From positions 62,001-126,000 of the forward strand of contig JBAZXA010000001.1 in NCBI GenBank assembly GCA_041660045.1: a stretch of 64,000 nucleotides of DNA, given 5' to 3'. Origin of the DNA: WM-3-3 sp041660045. Its GTDB lineage: Bacteria; Pseudomonadota; Gammaproteobacteria; Methylococcales; Methylomonadaceae. The position numbers and the translations under genes were made by a program. The notes beneath the pieces were generated by a model. It did not search any database, had not been told where the DNA came from, and saw only the letters and a program-made list of their open reading frames with translations. How positions within the stretch are numbered: position 1 is the stretch's first letter; the number at the start of each line of letters is the position of its first letter. Positions 44,961-55,863 of this stretch are shown here, piece by piece.

Positions 44961-46463
44961 ATGTCTGAAGAACGCGTCTTTATTAGCCTTAGATGGAAGC
45001 TTGGACTATTATTTGGTCTGATCTTTATAATTCTTTATGGTTTATTTGCTTACCTAAACCATGTTAACGGCAAACATAATTTTACCGTAGAACGGCAAAT
45101 CATCCAGTCCAATCAGGTTGATACATTCAAAGCTTTGGCAAAGGATTCCTACTCTTCGTTATTACAGTTTACCCAGCTATTGTCCGTGATCAGTACTCAA
45201 CTATGCCAACCTGATAAGGCAAGTTCGCATCCTGTCATCGACAAAAATTGGGGGCAATGGCAGCTTAGTTGGGGCATAGAAAACGCTATTTTTTTTGATA
45301 CCCAAGGGGAAATAACACATTCTTTTGGCCCCCAATGGAAAATATCTGACGATTTAGTCGCAAAAGTTTTCCATGATCAAGTGCCAGAATTGGAGTTTTT
45401 TTGCCAAGAAAGTTGCTTTCAACAAGTGATCGCGCCGTTGCCTGGAAAAACCGGCTCTTTGAGTGTTGCACGTGCGTTTGGAGACGTCATTGCCCGCTAT
45501 CGGCGTTTAACCAATTCTGATATAGGCATTTTGGTGGAGGGTTTGGTGCCTACGCAAAACTGGCCTTATAAACTTGCCAGCATTACCCAGCCCGAGAAAT
45601 ATGAACAGGTTTTTTATTATTTAGTTAAAAATTACTTACTGGATGAGTTTTTCGATAAATCCAAAATTATTGAATTCAATAAAGGCCTTTTTGAAGTGAG
45701 GATTAATCCTTACCAAGTTGCGGCTACGGGGGGTAAGGCCATCTTGATTTTGTTTATCAATGATATTACGGCCGAAGCTGAGTTTTTAAAGAAACAGCAA
45801 AAACTTGCTTGGTTACATGGTGCTATAGGTTTATTTATATTGCTAAGCCTGTTGATGATTTGTGCCCAATCATTTTTAAAACGGGTTAATAAGCTGTCGG
45901 ATTCACTACCACTTTTGGCCGCCCATCAATTTGCGCAATTTAAAAAAAGGATAACGGCCAAGGATAGTTATTTGCTGGGCTATGATGAGCTTAACCAGCT
46001 TAATGATAGCGCCTTAGCTTTGACTGACCAGTTGGAGCAATTAGATCAACGGGTGCGCATCAACACTTTTAAGATGCTGGAAAAGAGTGAGGACTTAGTA
46101 AAGGAGCGTGACTCTATTAAGCATATGCTGGAGTTTGCGCCGATTATTATTATGACGCAGAAATTAAACGGTATGATCCTTAGCCTTAACCAATTTGCAG
46201 TTGATTTGTTCGAAACTGACCGTACCGTGATTGTGGGTAAAGTGTTCGATATGTATTTACCGTCATATGATCAAGAGCACCTTGCCCAGTTGGCTCAATT
46301 ACGAGCAGGTAACAAACAATTGATACAAACAAATGGTCGGGTATTACTTGAATCAGGTAAGCTTGTTAATGTGGTATGGCTGCATATGTTGTTGAGTAAG
46401 GCGGTGCTTGAAGATGAGGCGATAGTTTTGTCGTTAGGCGTTTTAACGGACGTGCAGACCTAG
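44961..46463 (+). CDS. Membrane-bound PAS sensor protein without output domain
   Basis: This 500-residue protein has a transmembrane helix at about residues 14-31, an extracytoplasmic sensor part (about 32-280) that includes the close Cys pair FFCQESC near residue 150, and a second transmembrane helix near 281-300. A HAMP-like stretch (DELNQLNDSALALTDQLEQL, about 345-365) leads into a PAS domain (about 390-500: LEFAPIIIMTQKLNG). The protein then stops. The usual effector (GGDEF, EAL or kinase) is absent, and nothing similar is seen in the 141 bases that follow. It may signal by partner contact, or be a truncated gene. It lies 124 bases after copA. Confidence 0.78.
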   Translation: MSEERVFISLRWKLGLLFGLIFIILYGLFAYLNHVNGKHNFTVERQIIQSNQVDTFKALAKDSYSSLLQFTQLLSVISTQLCQPDKASSHPVIDKNWGQWQLSWGIENAIFFDTQGEITHSFGPQWKISDDLVAKVFHDQVPELEFFCQESCFQQVIAPLPGKTGSLSVARAFGDVIARYRRLTNSDIGILVEGLVPTQNWPYKLASITQPEKYEQVFYYLVKNYLLDEFFDKSKIIEFNKGLFEVRINPYQVAATGGKAILILFINDITAEAEFLKKQQKLAWLHGAIGLFILLSLLMICAQSFLKRVNKLSDSLPLLAAHQFAQFKKRITAKDSYLLGYDELNQLNDSALALTDQLEQLDQRVRINTFKMLEKSEDLVKERDSIKHMLEFAPIIIMTQKLNGMILSLNQFAVDLFETDRTVIVGKVFDMYLPSYDQEHLAQLAQLRAGNKQLIQTNGRVLLESGKLVNVVWLHMLLSKAVLEDEAIVLSLGVLTDVQT

Positions 46464-46604
46464 CATTACTAGTGCCTAAATACAAGGGTTTAAGAACATA
46501 GCCTATTGGTTTACAATGGCTGATTTGGTTGCGTCTGCACAAGCAGCAATGATAGTTTTTTATCTAAGCCATGTTCTAACTAACCCTATCAAGTTAATCA
46601 AGTT

Positions 46605-47540
46605 ATGAAGAAATTAAAATGTGCGGTGATAGGCACCGGATATCTGGGTAAGTTTCATGCCCAAAAATACGCCGCTTTACCCGATTGTGAGTTAATTGCA
46701 GTGGTAGATATTGATCTTGCGGCGGCTAAGGCAGTGGCGGATCAATATGGCTGCCAAGCATTAACGGATTATCAGGTCTTGTTGGGGCAAATCGATTTGG
46801 TCAGTATAGTCGTGCCTACAACATTGCACTACGCGGTTTCTAAAGCTTTTTTAGAACACGGTGCGCATGTGTTGGTGGAAAAGCCGATTACGGTGACAGT
46901 CGCTGAAGCGGATGAATTAATCAGCATTGCCAAGGCCAAAAAGTTGGTTTTGCAAGTTGGGCATTTGGAGCGTTTTAATCCAGCCATTTTAGGGTTGGAC
47001 ACTCAGGAAAAGCCGCTATTTATTGAATCTCATCGCTTATCGCCTTTTAATCCGCGTGCCAATGATGTCAGTGTGGTATTGGATTTAATGATACACGACA
47101 TCGATATTATCTTGGCACTAGTTGATTCCGAAGTGGTACGGATTGATGCCAGTGGCACGCCGGTATTAACCCAAGGCACTGATATTGCGAATGCAAGATT
47201 GCAGTTTAAAAATGGTTGTGTAGCCAATGTAACAGCGAGTCGGATTAGCCTTAAGTTAGAGCGCAAAATGCGCATGTTCAGGCCAAATTCTTATGTGACT
47301 GTTGATTTTCAAAACCGCGTATTAGCCAAGTATCGGACAGGCAAAAAAGAAATGTATCCTGGTATTCCAGAAATTGAAACTGAGGAGTCTGTCTTTGACA
47401 GTGGTGATGCGCTATTTGAAGAAATTAAGCATTTTGTCAATTGTGTGCAAACTGGCGCAACGCCCTTAGTGCCTGGCGAAGCTGGCAAACGAGCGCTGGA
47501 AACAGCAATCGCAATCACGCAGTTGTTGGGTGAAAAATAA
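46605..47540 (+). CDS. gnnA: Gfo/Idh/MocA oxidoreductase, probable UDP-GlcNAc 3-dehydrogenase (GnnA-like)
   Basis: This 311-residue protein has an N-terminal Rossmann domain (AVIGTGYLGKFHAQKYAAL) and the family catalytic Lys in HVLVEKPITVTVAEADELI near residue 95. In Acidithiobacillus, GnnA oxidises UDP-GlcNAc at C3 so that GnnB can aminate it for lipid A. Here it is followed by a DegT-type aminotransferase and lpxB on the same strand, as in that system, so GnnA is likely. The substrate is inferred from this context; other Gfo/Idh/MocA sugars remain possible. Confidence 0.78.
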   Translation: MKKLKCAVIGTGYLGKFHAQKYAALPDCELIAVVDIDLAAAKAVADQYGCQALTDYQVLLGQIDLVSIVVPTTLHYAVSKAFLEHGAHVLVEKPITVTVAEADELISIAKAKKLVLQVGHLERFNPAILGLDTQEKPLFIESHRLSPFNPRANDVSVVLDLMIHDIDIILALVDSEVVRIDASGTPVLTQGTDIANARLQFKNGCVANVTASRISLKLERKMRMFRPNSYVTVDFQNRVLAKYRTGKKEMYPGIPEIETEESVFDSGDALFEEIKHFVNCVQTGATPLVPGEAGKRALETAIAITQLLGEK

Positions 47541-47593
47541 CCCGGCATTAAATTTAAAGTTTCTCAATCTCTATCAAGGAAAAAGCAATAACT

Positions 47594-48685
47594 ATGATAC
47601 CAATGGTGAATCTGAAAGCCCAATATGCCGAGTTAAAAGACGAGATCGAACAAGGCTTATCTGAAACAATCGCAAATTGTGCCTTTATTTTAGGCCCAAA
47701 TGTGCAAGCTTTTGAAATAGAAGCCGCTGCTTATTTGGGTGTAAAGCACGCAATTGGGGTAGCTTCCGGAACTGATGCCTTGCATTTGGCCTTGATTGCC
47801 GAAGGTATAGGCGCGGGAGATGAAGTGATAACCACGGCATTTACGTTTATTGCCACGGCTGAAGCCATCAAATATGTGGGTGCCACTCCAGTATTTGTTG
47901 ATATAGATCCAAGGACATTCAATATTAGCCCCGAAGCTATCGAACTAGCAATTACGCCTAAAACCAAGGCCGTGATGCCTGTGCATTTATTTGGCCAGCC
48001 AGCGGAAATGGCGAAAATCCAAAAAATTTGTCAGCAACATCAGCTCAAGCTAATAGAAGATTGTTGCCAGTCTTTTGGTGCTAGTATTGATGGTGAACAA
48101 ACGGGTTCCCTTGGTGATTCAGCCGGATTTAGTTTTTTTCCAAGTAAAAACTTAGGTGCTTTTGGCGATGGTGGCTTGGTGACTACCCAGTCAGATGAAA
48201 CCGCCGCTAAGCTAAAAATGCTGCGTAATCATGGCTCCGATGTGCGCTATTACCATGATATTGTTGGTTACAACAGCCGCCTTGATGAAATGCAAGCGGT
48301 GATTTTGCGGGCAAAACTTAAACGTCTTGAAGCTTATAACCAAGCCCGCCGACATGCCGCCCAACTGTATAACGAGTTAATGGCAAGCTTGCCGTTGACG
48401 ACACCGTTTGAGGACGGTTTAGGCGTGCATGTATTCCATCAATATACCGTACTATGTGAGCAACGCGACTTGGTGATGAAGGCTTTACAAGACAAACAAA
48501 TTGCTTGTGCTATTTATTATCCGGTGCCTTTGCATCAACAGAATGTGTTCAAGGCAGAGTGTTCAGGGCTAAGCTTGCCGGTGACCGAATCAGTCTCTGC
48601 CAAATGCTTATCGTTGCCTATTTGCCCTTCATTAAGCGATGAAACCATTAGGGAAATTGTGGCGGTAATCAGTAGCGTATTTTAA
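47594..48685 (+). CDS. gnnB: DegT/DnrJ/EryC1-family aminotransferase, probable GnnB
   Basis: This 363-residue PLP enzyme has the DegT signature: SAGFSFFPSKNLGAFGDGG near residue 176-194, with the Schiff-base Lys in PSKN. The opening PMVNLKAQYAELKDEIEQ, GVASGTDALHLALIA near residue 55 and TTAFTFIATAEAI near 80 are typical for sugar aminotransferases. GnnB adds the 3-amino group to the UDP-3-keto-GlcNAc made by GnnA. It starts 53 bases after gnnA and stops 15 before lpxB. Without biochemistry, the sugar substrate is inferred. Confidence 0.8.
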   Translation: MIPMVNLKAQYAELKDEIEQGLSETIANCAFILGPNVQAFEIEAAAYLGVKHAIGVASGTDALHLALIAEGIGAGDEVITTAFTFIATAEAIKYVGATPVFVDIDPRTFNISPEAIELAITPKTKAVMPVHLFGQPAEMAKIQKICQQHQLKLIEDCCQSFGASIDGEQTGSLGDSAGFSFFPSKNLGAFGDGGLVTTQSDETAAKLKMLRNHGSDVRYYHDIVGYNSRLDEMQAVILRAKLKRLEAYNQARRHAAQLYNELMASLPLTTPFEDGLGVHVFHQYTVLCEQRDLVMKALQDKQIACAIYYPVPLHQQNVFKAECSGLSLPVTESVSAKCLSLPICPSLSDETIREIVAVISSVF

Positions 48686-48700
48686 GTTAGGCGCTAAGTT

Positions 48701-49864
48701 TTGGATAAGCCATTTAATATCATGTTCAGCGCTGGGGAGTCATCCGGTGACCAACATGCCGCGAATATGTTTCTTGAATTGAAGCAACTATGCCCAACGC
48801 TTAAGGCGATGGGTATGGGGAGTGCTAAATTGGCGCAGGCAGGTGTTGATATCCGCTACGACTCATCTGGCATTGGCGTGATTGGTGTGGTGGAAGTTAT
48901 CAAGCTTTACCCTGAAATAAAGCGGGCATTAAACCTCCTGAAACAGATATTGTATAGCGAACGGCCGGATTTACTGATATGTGTGGACTATAAGGATTTT
49001 AACTATAAATTGGCGCGATATGCCAAACAATATGGTATTAAAGTTTTATTTTATGTTAGCCCCCAAGTTTGGGCGTGGCGACCAGGGCGCGTGCAGCAAT
49101 ACGGTAAAGTGATTGATATGATGGCGGTTATATTTCCGTTTGAAACACGTTTTTACGAGTCTGAAGGCATACCGGTACGCTATGTGGGGCATCCTTCGGT
49201 TGATAAAGTGGTGCCTAAAAACCTTATCGCTGAGGATAAGGCCAGTTTTGGTTTGAACGCAGCTAAGCCCGTGGTTGGTTTGTTGCCAGGTAGCCGCACA
49301 AATGAAATAAAACGTATGCTGCCAGTGATGTTAGCTGCGGCCGAAAGCATTAAGCAAAAACACCCAGAGACACAATTTTTATTGCCACAAGCTGATTCTA
49401 TTACTGATGATATGCTTAGGCCGTACTTAGAAAAATCAGCTATTAACATTAAGCTGATTAAGCATCAACCGTATGATGTAATGCAATGCTGTGATGCGGT
49501 GATGACAACTTCAGGTACGGCAACCTTGGAAATTGCATTATTAATGGTGCCTATGCTGATTGCTTATAAACTATCTCCAATAACGTATTGTTTAGGCAAG
49601 TATTTGGTTAAAACACCGTTTATTGGGTTGCCAAATATTATTGCTGGGAAAGCTATCGTTAAGGAGTTGATACAAGACGCAGCAAGTGCTGATAACATTG
49701 CTGCGGAAATCGATAAGATCTTGACAGACAAGCAATATACAGCGACCATTCGTGCCGAATTAGCCCAGGTGAAAATGCAATTAGGTGAGGGTGGTGGCTC
49801 CAAGAACATGGCAAACTTGGCGTGGGAGATGTTGTCGGGTAAGGATTTTTACCACGCCAGCTAA
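48701..49864 (+). CDS. lpxB: Lipid-A-disaccharide synthase LpxB
   Basis: LpxB joins lipid X to UDP-diacylglucosamine to give the lipid A disaccharide at the inner membrane. The 387-residue GT19 enzyme begins IMFSAGESSGDQHAANMF and carries YVSPQVWAWRPGRVQQ near residue 125, FPFETRFYESEGIPVRYVGHP near 150, and GLLPGSRTNEIKRMLP near 200. The start is TTG 48701 with a weak TTAGGCG ribosome-binding site; ATG 48722 would lose seven residues. It follows the GnnA/GnnB-like genes in the order that suggests a 3-amino lipid A backbone. Confidence 0.95.
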   Translation: MDKPFNIMFSAGESSGDQHAANMFLELKQLCPTLKAMGMGSAKLAQAGVDIRYDSSGIGVIGVVEVIKLYPEIKRALNLLKQILYSERPDLLICVDYKDFNYKLARYAKQYGIKVLFYVSPQVWAWRPGRVQQYGKVIDMMAVIFPFETRFYESEGIPVRYVGHPSVDKVVPKNLIAEDKASFGLNAAKPVVGLLPGSRTNEIKRMLPVMLAAAESIKQKHPETQFLLPQADSITDDMLRPYLEKSAINIKLIKHQPYDVMQCCDAVMTTSGTATLEIALLMVPMLIAYKLSPITYCLGKYLVKTPFIGLPNIIAGKAIVKELIQDAASADNIAAEIDKILTDKQYTATIRAELAQVKMQLGEGGGSKNMANLAWEMLSGKDFYHAS

Positions 49865-49961
49865 TCATTGCCTAATCTTACTATTCTAAGCCCAAACGCT
49901 ATGTGATAATAGGTATCAAGCAAACTTTAATCCCCAGACTTAACAGACTTAGGGCAAGCAG

Positions 49962-50999
49962 ATGGATGAGAATAAAAAGAAAGCGTTAAGTGCCGCGCTG
50001 ATGCAGATTGAAAAACAGTTTGGCAAAGGTTCAGTTATGCGTATGGGCGATGTGGCAGCGGCCGCACGCGACATTCAAGTGGTGTCCACAGGTTCTTTGG
50101 GTTTAGATATAGCCTTAGGTTGCGGTGGTTTGCCACGTGGCCGAATTATAGAAATTTATGGGCCGGAATCTTCTGGTAAAACCACCTTAACCTTACAAGT
50201 CATAGCAGAAGTGCAAAAACTTGGTGGTACTGCAGCTTTCGTGGATGCGGAACATGCTTTGGACCCCAGTTATGCGGAAAAAATTGGTGTGAATGTTGAT
50301 GATTTATTAGTATCACAACCGGACACTGGTGAACAGGCATTAGAAATTACCGATATGCTCGTGCGCTCGGGTGCTGTTGAAATAGTGGTGGTTGATTCTG
50401 TGGCGGCGTTAACGCCAAAAGCTGAAATTGAAGGTGACATGGGTGATTCACACATGGGCCTGCAAGCACGTTTAATGTCCCAAGCGCTTAGAAAATTAAC
50501 TGCTAATATTAAGCGTTCCAATACCTTGGTTATTTTTATCAATCAAATCAGAATGAAAATTGGCGTAATGTTTGGCAGCCCCGAAACCACAACGGGTGGT
50601 AACGCGCTAAAGTTTTATGCCTCCGTTAGGCTTGATATCCGCAGGATAGGCTCGGTAAAAAAAGGCGAGGAAGTCATTGGTAATGAAACCCGGGTTAAGG
50701 TGGTCAAAAATAAAGTCTCACCCCCTTTCAAACAAGCCGAGTTTGAAATTTTATACGGTGAAGGGATCTCTTTTATGGGTGAATTAGTTGACTTAGGGGT
50801 AAGTTATGGTTTTATCCAAAAAGCAGGTTCTTGGTATAGTTACGGTGATGAAAAAATAGGGCAAGGCAAAGATAACGTTAAGCTTTATTTAAAGGAACAT
50901 CCTGCCATAGCTAAGGATGTTGAAACAAAGATTAGGCAAGCGGCTTTTGCAAAACCGGTTGTAACAAGCGAAGTGGAACAATTTGACGATGCTGAATAA
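49962..50999 (+). CDS. recA: Recombinase RecA
   Basis: RecA forms the ATP-dependent filament on single-stranded DNA, promotes strand exchange and triggers LexA cleavage. The 345-residue protein has Walker [11 protein letters not shown] at residues 66-75, the [13 protein letters not shown] region and the DNA-binding loop L2 ([18 protein letters not shown]). It is the normal length. No classical LexA box was recognised in the 97-base upstream gap. recX follows 23 bases downstream and alaS after it. Confidence 0.98.
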   Translation: MDENKKKALSAALMQIEKQFGKGSVMRMGDVAAAARDIQVVSTGSLGLDIALGCGGLPRGRIIEIYGPESSGKTTLTLQVIAEVQKLGGTAAFVDAEHALDPSYAEKIGVNVDDLLVSQPDTGEQALEITDMLVRSGAVEIVVVDSVAALTPKAEIEGDMGDSHMGLQARLMSQALRKLTANIKRSNTLVIFINQIRMKIGVMFGSPETTTGGNALKFYASVRLDIRRIGSVKKGEEVIGNETRVKVVKNKVSPPFKQAEFEILYGEGISFMGELVDLGVSYGFIQKAGSWYSYGDEKIGQGKDNVKLYLKEHPAIAKDVETKIRQAAFAKPVVTSEVEQFDDAE

Positions 51000-51022
51000 A
51001 GTATAAATATAAATAGCTTGCT

Positions 51023-51493
51023 ATGCTCCAAGATACACAAAATATTAAAGCGTTATGTTTGCGTTTGCTGGCTAACCGGGAACATAGTAAAGCACAGCTA
51101 TGCCATAAGCTGCTCGATAAAGGTTTTAAACAAGAACAGGTTGAAGCAGTAATTGAAAGCTTAGCTGAGCAAGATTGGCAAAATGACCAGCGCTATGCGG
51201 AAAATTACGCCCGTTACCGCATCTTAAAAGGTTTTGGCCCTTTACGTATAAGGTATGAACTGCGTCAAAATGGCATATACCAGTTTGATTTTGCGCCTGT
51301 ATTACTTGAAATGGATAGCACGTGGATGGAGTTAATTGAACAGGTGTATTTAAAAAAATATCAGCATAATTCCCTTATTGCTGCTGCCGAGGTGGCTAAA
51401 CGTGGCCGATTTCTGCAACAACGCGGATTTTCCCCTGAAATGATTAATGCCTTATTTAATCACTTGAATATTAGCAACAAAACTAATCATTAA
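51023..51493 (+). CDS. recX: Regulatory protein RecX
   Basis: RecX binds and caps RecA filaments. The 156-residue protein shows the opening [25 protein letters not shown] and the family repeats of three-helix units ([21 protein letters not shown]). It lies 23 bases after recA and 7 before alaS, the usual position, so the three genes probably share a transcript, with translation partly coupled. Length is normal. Confidence 0.93.
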   Translation: MLQDTQNIKALCLRLLANREHSKAQLCHKLLDKGFKQEQVEAVIESLAEQDWQNDQRYAENYARYRILKGFGPLRIRYELRQNGIYQFDFAPVLLEMDSTWMELIEQVYLKKYQHNSLIAAAEVAKRGRFLQQRGFSPEMINALFNHLNISNKTNH

Positions 51494-51500
51494 ATCTACC

Positions 51501-54113
51501 ATGAAAATATTGACTAGCGCCCAGTTGCGCACAGCTTTCCTTGAATTTTTCCATCAACGTGGCCATGCAATACAGCCTTCAAGTTCGCTAGTGCCAGGTA
51601 ATGACCCCACTTTGCTGTTCACTAATGCGGGTATGGTGCAGTTTAAAGATGTGTTTTTAGGCCGTGAACAACGCGATTATAACCGGGCTGTTACTAGCCA
51701 GCGTTGTGTGCGGGCAGGTGGAAAACATAACGATTTAGAAAACGTCGGCTACACAGCTAGGCACCATACTTTTTTTGAAATGCTGGGGAATTTTAGTTTT
51801 GGTGATTATTTCAAAAAAGAAGCTATCCATTATGCCTGGGAGTTTTTAACAGTCGAACTTGAAATTCCAGCAGCTAAACTCTGGGTTACCGTTTTTGAAG
51901 AAGACCCTGAAGCTGAAAAAATCTGGTTAGATGAGATTGGGATAGATGCAGCGAGAATTTCAAGGATAGGGGCAAAAGATAATTTCTGGTCTATGGGGGA
52001 TGTCGGCCCTTGCGGTCCTTGTACGGAAATTTTTTATGATCACGGGGAAGGTATTTGGGGTGGTCCACCAGGTTCCCCAGAAGAAGATGGAGACCGCTAT
52101 ATCGAGGTCTGGAATCTAGTGTTTATGCAATATAACCGTGATAGTGATGGCCATTTACATCCCTTACCTAAGCCATCAGTGGATACCGGCATGGGCTTGG
52201 AGCGGATATGTGCGGTTTTGCAAGGCGTACATAACAATTATGAGATTGATGTCTTCCAAGAGTTGTTGCATTCCGCGGCCGCAATTGCAAACCTATCAGA
52301 CTTGACACAAAGCTCGTTGCGGGTGATAGCAGACCATATCCGCTCTTGTGCATTTTTGATAGTCGATGGTGTTATGCCATCAAACGAAGGCCGTGGTTAT
52401 GTACTGCGGCGAATCATCCGTAGGGCAATTCGTCATGGTTACCAATTAGGTATCCGGGAAGTCTTTTTTTATCGATTGGTCCAACCTTTGTGTGCTGCGA
52501 TGGGTATTGCCTATCCTGAGTTAGTGCTAGCACAGGCTCAAATTGAGCGGATCTTAAATAAAGAAGAACAACGCTTTGCTGAAACCTTAGAGCAAGGCAT
52601 GAGAATTTTGGAAGCTTGCGTCGCTAAAATGGAAGGCTCAGTTATTCCAGGGGATGTTGTTTTTCAACTTTATGATACTTATGGTTTTCCGGTGGATTTA
52701 ACTGCCGATTTTGCCCGTGAACACCAACTGAGTGTTGATCATGCTGGCTTTGAAGTGGCAATGACAGCACAGCGTGATAGGGCCAGGTCGGCAAGCCAGT
52801 TTGGTGCCGATTATGATAAAGCCATCCAATTTGATTCCAAAACCCAATTTACCGGTTATGAATCGCTAAAAGACAGCGCGCAAATATTGGCATTATATAA
52901 AAAAGGCCAAGCCGTAGATCATCTTGAAGATGGCGAAGAGGCGGTAGTCGTGCTTGATAAAACCCCTTTTTATGCCGAATCTGGTGGTCAAATGGGTGAT
53001 ATAGGTGCAATTTTAACGGCTGATGCAATTTTCGATGTGACAGATACCCAAAAACAAGCGGGTAACCTCTATTTACACAAAGGTAAGTTAAGGGCTGGTA
53101 TTCTTAGTGTGGGTGAGTTCTGTGAAGCCCAAGTCGCCAGTGAGCAACGGAAAGCAACAGAACGGAACCATTCGGCCACACATTTGCTGCATGCGGCACT
53201 GCGGCAGGTTTTGGGCGAGCATGTGGCGCAAAAAGGCTCACAAGTAACGGCAGAACGGCTACGTTTTGATTTTTCCCATTTTGAGCCTTTAACAGCGCTA
53301 GAAATGGGTACGATTGAACGGTTAATTAATGAGCAAATTAGGCTGAACAATCCGGTTTCCGCAGCTGTTATGGCGAAAGACGAGGCCATGAAAGCTGGTG
53401 CAACGGCATTATTTGGCGAAAAATATGGCGATGAAGTCCGCGTGTTGACGATTGGCGGTTATTCCACAGAACTTTGCGGTGGAACCCATGTGGGTCGGGC
53501 GGGCGACATAGGTTGTTTTAAACTTGTCAGCGAAGTAGGTGTGGCTGCTGGTGTCCGCCGTATTGAGGCTGTGACCGGCAGTGCCTGCATAGATTGGTTG
53601 GAGAGCCGCGATAAAACATTGGCTATGATAGCGGGGCTACTTAAAAGTCCACAGGAAAAAATTTCAGACAAAGTCGAGCAACTGCTAGAAAAAAACAAAT
53701 TGCTCGAAAAACAAATCGAGCGTTTACAAGCTAAAATGGCGAGTACGGCGGGTGGTGAGCTTAGCAGCCAGGCAGTTGATGTACAAGGCATCAAAGTGCT
53801 GGCCGTCAAATTGGAAGATGTAGACAGCAAATCCCTGCGGGACATGGTGGATCAGCTCAAAAATAAGTTAGGCAACGCAGCCATTGTGCTGGCTGTTGTC
53901 GATGCGGGTAAAGTTAGCTTAATTGCTGGCGTTAGTAAAGATGTTATGGGTCGAGTAAAAGCGGGTGATCTGGTCAACTTTGTGGCTATGCAAGTGGGCG
54001 GTAAGGGCGGTGGACGGCCCGATATGGCTCAAGCTGGCGGCAATGACCCAACCAACTTAGTTGCTGCTTTAAAGCAGGTGCCGGCATGGATTGAAAGCCA
54101 TTTGCAGGGTTGA
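51501..54113 (+). CDS. alaS: Alanyl-tRNA synthetase
   Basis: This 870-residue class II synthetase charges tRNA-Ala. Its N-terminal catalytic domain has the opening [18 protein letters not shown] and [14 protein letters not shown] near residue 45. The editing domain shows [18 protein letters not shown] near residue 555 (HxxxH) and [15 protein letters not shown] near 655, which together hold the zinc of the deacylation site. The C-terminal C-Ala domain ends with [15 protein letters not shown]. Length is normal and no key residue seems lost. It lies 7 bases after recX. Confidence 0.98.
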   Translation: MKILTSAQLRTAFLEFFHQRGHAIQPSSSLVPGNDPTLLFTNAGMVQFKDVFLGREQRDYNRAVTSQRCVRAGGKHNDLENVGYTARHHTFFEMLGNFSFGDYFKKEAIHYAWEFLTVELEIPAAKLWVTVFEEDPEAEKIWLDEIGIDAARISRIGAKDNFWSMGDVGPCGPCTEIFYDHGEGIWGGPPGSPEEDGDRYIEVWNLVFMQYNRDSDGHLHPLPKPSVDTGMGLERICAVLQGVHNNYEIDVFQELLHSAAAIANLSDLTQSSLRVIADHIRSCAFLIVDGVMPSNEGRGYVLRRIIRRAIRHGYQLGIREVFFYRLVQPLCAAMGIAYPELVLAQAQIERILNKEEQRFAETLEQGMRILEACVAKMEGSVIPGDVVFQLYDTYGFPVDLTADFAREHQLSVDHAGFEVAMTAQRDRARSASQFGADYDKAIQFDSKTQFTGYESLKDSAQILALYKKGQAVDHLEDGEEAVVVLDKTPFYAESGGQMGDIGAILTADAIFDVTDTQKQAGNLYLHKGKLRAGILSVGEFCEAQVASEQRKATERNHSATHLLHAALRQVLGEHVAQKGSQVTAERLRFDFSHFEPLTALEMGTIERLINEQIRLNNPVSAAVMAKDEAMKAGATALFGEKYGDEVRVLTIGGYSTELCGGTHVGRAGDIGCFKLVSEVGVAAGVRRIEAVTGSACIDWLESRDKTLAMIAGLLKSPQEKISDKVEQLLEKNKLLEKQIERLQAKMASTAGGELSSQAVDVQGIKVLAVKLEDVDSKSLRDMVDQLKNKLGNAAIVLAVVDAGKVSLIAGVSKDVMGRVKAGDLVNFVAMQVGGKGGGRPDMAQAGGNDPTNLVAALKQVPAWIESHLQG

Positions 54114-54332
54114 TTCGTATTGGGCTGTTAGGTATAGCTTATTCTGGCCATTTTAGGGTTTTTAGAACTGTGTATAGCTAACGCTTAGATGCTTACCTTA
54201 GCTAGTTGCTAGCTGGCATTGGCGTTGGATAAAACACTAGGTCAGGTCAATTAGAACTTCTAAGGCTATCTTGTCTGAATAAAATTACAAGTCGTATTCG
54301 CGATATATTTAAACGCCAACAGGTTAAAAAAG

Positions 54333-55550
54333 ATGGCATTGTATGTATATAAATTTGGCGGCACTTCAGTGGGTACAGTTGAACGTATCAAATCTGTCGC
54401 TGAAAAAGTAAAAAAGGCCTGTGTAGCGGGTCACCAAATTGTGGTTGTGGTTTCAGCAATGAGTGGAGAAACTAACCGCTTAGTCGGTTTAGCTAAGGAA
54501 ATCCAATCACAACCAACAGACCGTGAGCTTGATGTCTTACTATCTACCGGTGAACAAGTAACCATATCACTACTGTCTATGGCGCTACATAATTTGGGCT
54601 GTGATGCGAGTTCTTATACGGGTGCCCAAGTTAAAATCTTAACTGATAGTAGTTTTACTAAAGCACGTATCCGTGAAATTGATGATGCTAAAATGCGCGC
54701 CGACTTAAACCAAGGCAAAGTAGTGGTGGTTGCTGGTTTCCAAGGGGTCGACGAGTTTGGCAACATTACCACGTTAGGTCGAGGTGGCTCAGATACCACA
54801 GCTGTGGCCTTGGCAGCCGCCTTAAAAGCCGATGAGTGCCATATTTATACCGATGTGGATGGGGTTTATACCACTGATCCAAGAGTTGAGCCGAAAGCCC
54901 GCCGCCTGGACAAAATTACTTTTGAAGAAATGCTGGAAATGGCTAGCTTAGGTTCCAAGGTATTGCAAATTAGATCGGTAGAGTTTGCGGGCAAATACAA
55001 CGTCGCTTTACGTGTATTGTCATCATTTACAGAAGGTAATGGCACGCTCATTACATACGAGGAAACAGAGATGGAAAGTGCTTTAGTATCAGGTATCGCT
55101 TTTAATCGTGATGAAGCTAAGCTAACTATAACCGGGGTGCCTGACCTACCTGGCGTAGCGTATAAAATTTTAGGGCCAATTGCAGATGCCAACATTGAAG
55201 TGGATATGATCGTCCAAAATGTGGCGGATGATGCCACCACAGATTTTACATTTAGCGTGCATAGAAACGATTTTATACGTGCTAAAAGTTTATTGGAAAA
55301 TATCTGTTCAGATTTAGCGGCAAGAAAGGTAACAGGGGATGATAGTATCGTTAAGGTCTCTATCGTTGGCGTGGGTATGCGTTCACATGCAGGGATAGCC
55401 AGCACTATGTTTAAGGCCTTAGCTTCTGAAGGTATTAATATTCAAATGATCTCCACTTCGGAAATAAAAATTTCCGTCGTAGTTGCTGAAAAATATCTAG
55501 AATTAGCTGTAAGAACGTTGCATGCGGCGTTTGGTTTGGAATGTAAGTAA
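54333..55550 (+). CDS. lysC: Aspartate kinase (monofunctional, lysine-sensitive type)
   Basis: Aspartate kinase phosphorylates L-aspartate, the first step to lysine, threonine and methionine. The 405-residue protein starts with [17 protein letters not shown], has [22 protein letters not shown] near residue 130, and ends with two ACT domains (about 265-400) for allosteric control. The 219-base leader before it shows no lysine-riboswitch consensus. In this group it stands between alaS and csrA; the gene order is conserved. A weak -10-like site before csrA may allow separate csrA transcription. Confidence 0.95.
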   Translation: MALYVYKFGGTSVGTVERIKSVAEKVKKACVAGHQIVVVVSAMSGETNRLVGLAKEIQSQPTDRELDVLLSTGEQVTISLLSMALHNLGCDASSYTGAQVKILTDSSFTKARIREIDDAKMRADLNQGKVVVVAGFQGVDEFGNITTLGRGGSDTTAVALAAALKADECHIYTDVDGVYTTDPRVEPKARRLDKITFEEMLEMASLGSKVLQIRSVEFAGKYNVALRVLSSFTEGNGTLITYEETEMESALVSGIAFNRDEAKLTITGVPDLPGVAYKILGPIADANIEVDMIVQNVADDATTDFTFSVHRNDFIRAKSLLENICSDLAARKVTGDDSIVKVSIVGVGMRSHAGIASTMFKALASEGINIQMISTSEIKISVVVAEKYLELAVRTLHAAFGLECK

Positions 55551-55582
55551 ACTGTCATATTTTATTTATCATTAAAAATTGT

Positions 55583-55588
55583 TATACT
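55583..55588 (+). promoter_or_regulatory. Possible -10 element for csrA and tRNAs
   Basis: TATACT lies 70 bases before csrA, in an AT-rich run right after lysC. A -35 at 17 bases (TTTTAT) is poor, so this is only a candidate for a csrA promoter that might also serve the tRNA genes. Confidence 0.35.
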
Positions 55589-55652
55589 AGCAAATCTGGT
55601 TGGTAAGCTAGTGAAAAGCGGTAGGTAGTTTTAATACAAATAGGGAGAGGCC

Positions 55653-55853
55653 ATGCTTATCTTGACTCGTCGGGTAGGGGAGACTTTGATGATTGGTGAT
55701 GAAGTGACTGTTACCGTCCTCGGAGTCAAAGGAAATCAGGTTCGCATCGGTGTTAATGCGCCCAAAGAAGTCACTGTTCATAGAGAAGAAATCTATGAAA
55801 GAATAAAAAAGGAACAAGCAGATTCAAAAGGTACTGCCGGATCTGACGATTAA
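55653..55853 (+). CDS. csrA: Carbon storage regulator CsrA
   Basis: CsrA is a small dimeric RNA-binding protein that blocks or stabilises mRNAs by binding GGA motifs. The 66-residue sequence begins [18 protein letters not shown] and has [19 protein letters not shown], which covers the RNA-binding residues (Arg44-like). The ribosome-binding region AGGGAGAGG contains GGA, so autoregulation is plausible. It lies between lysC and tRNA-Ser, the normal place in this lineage. Confidence 0.97.
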   Translation: MLILTRRVGETLMIGDEVTVTVLGVKGNQVRIGVNAPKEVTVHREEIYERIKKEQADSKGTAGSDD

Positions 55854-55863
55854 ACCAGTTTAA

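Noticed and set aside
49865..49961. LexA box before recA
   Set aside because: No CTGT-N8-ACAG sequence or close variant was seen in this short gap.
54114..54332. Possible lysine riboswitch in the lysC leader
   Set aside because: The conserved lysine-riboswitch core was not found; only a 6-bp stem (AGCTAG/CTAGCT) is visible.
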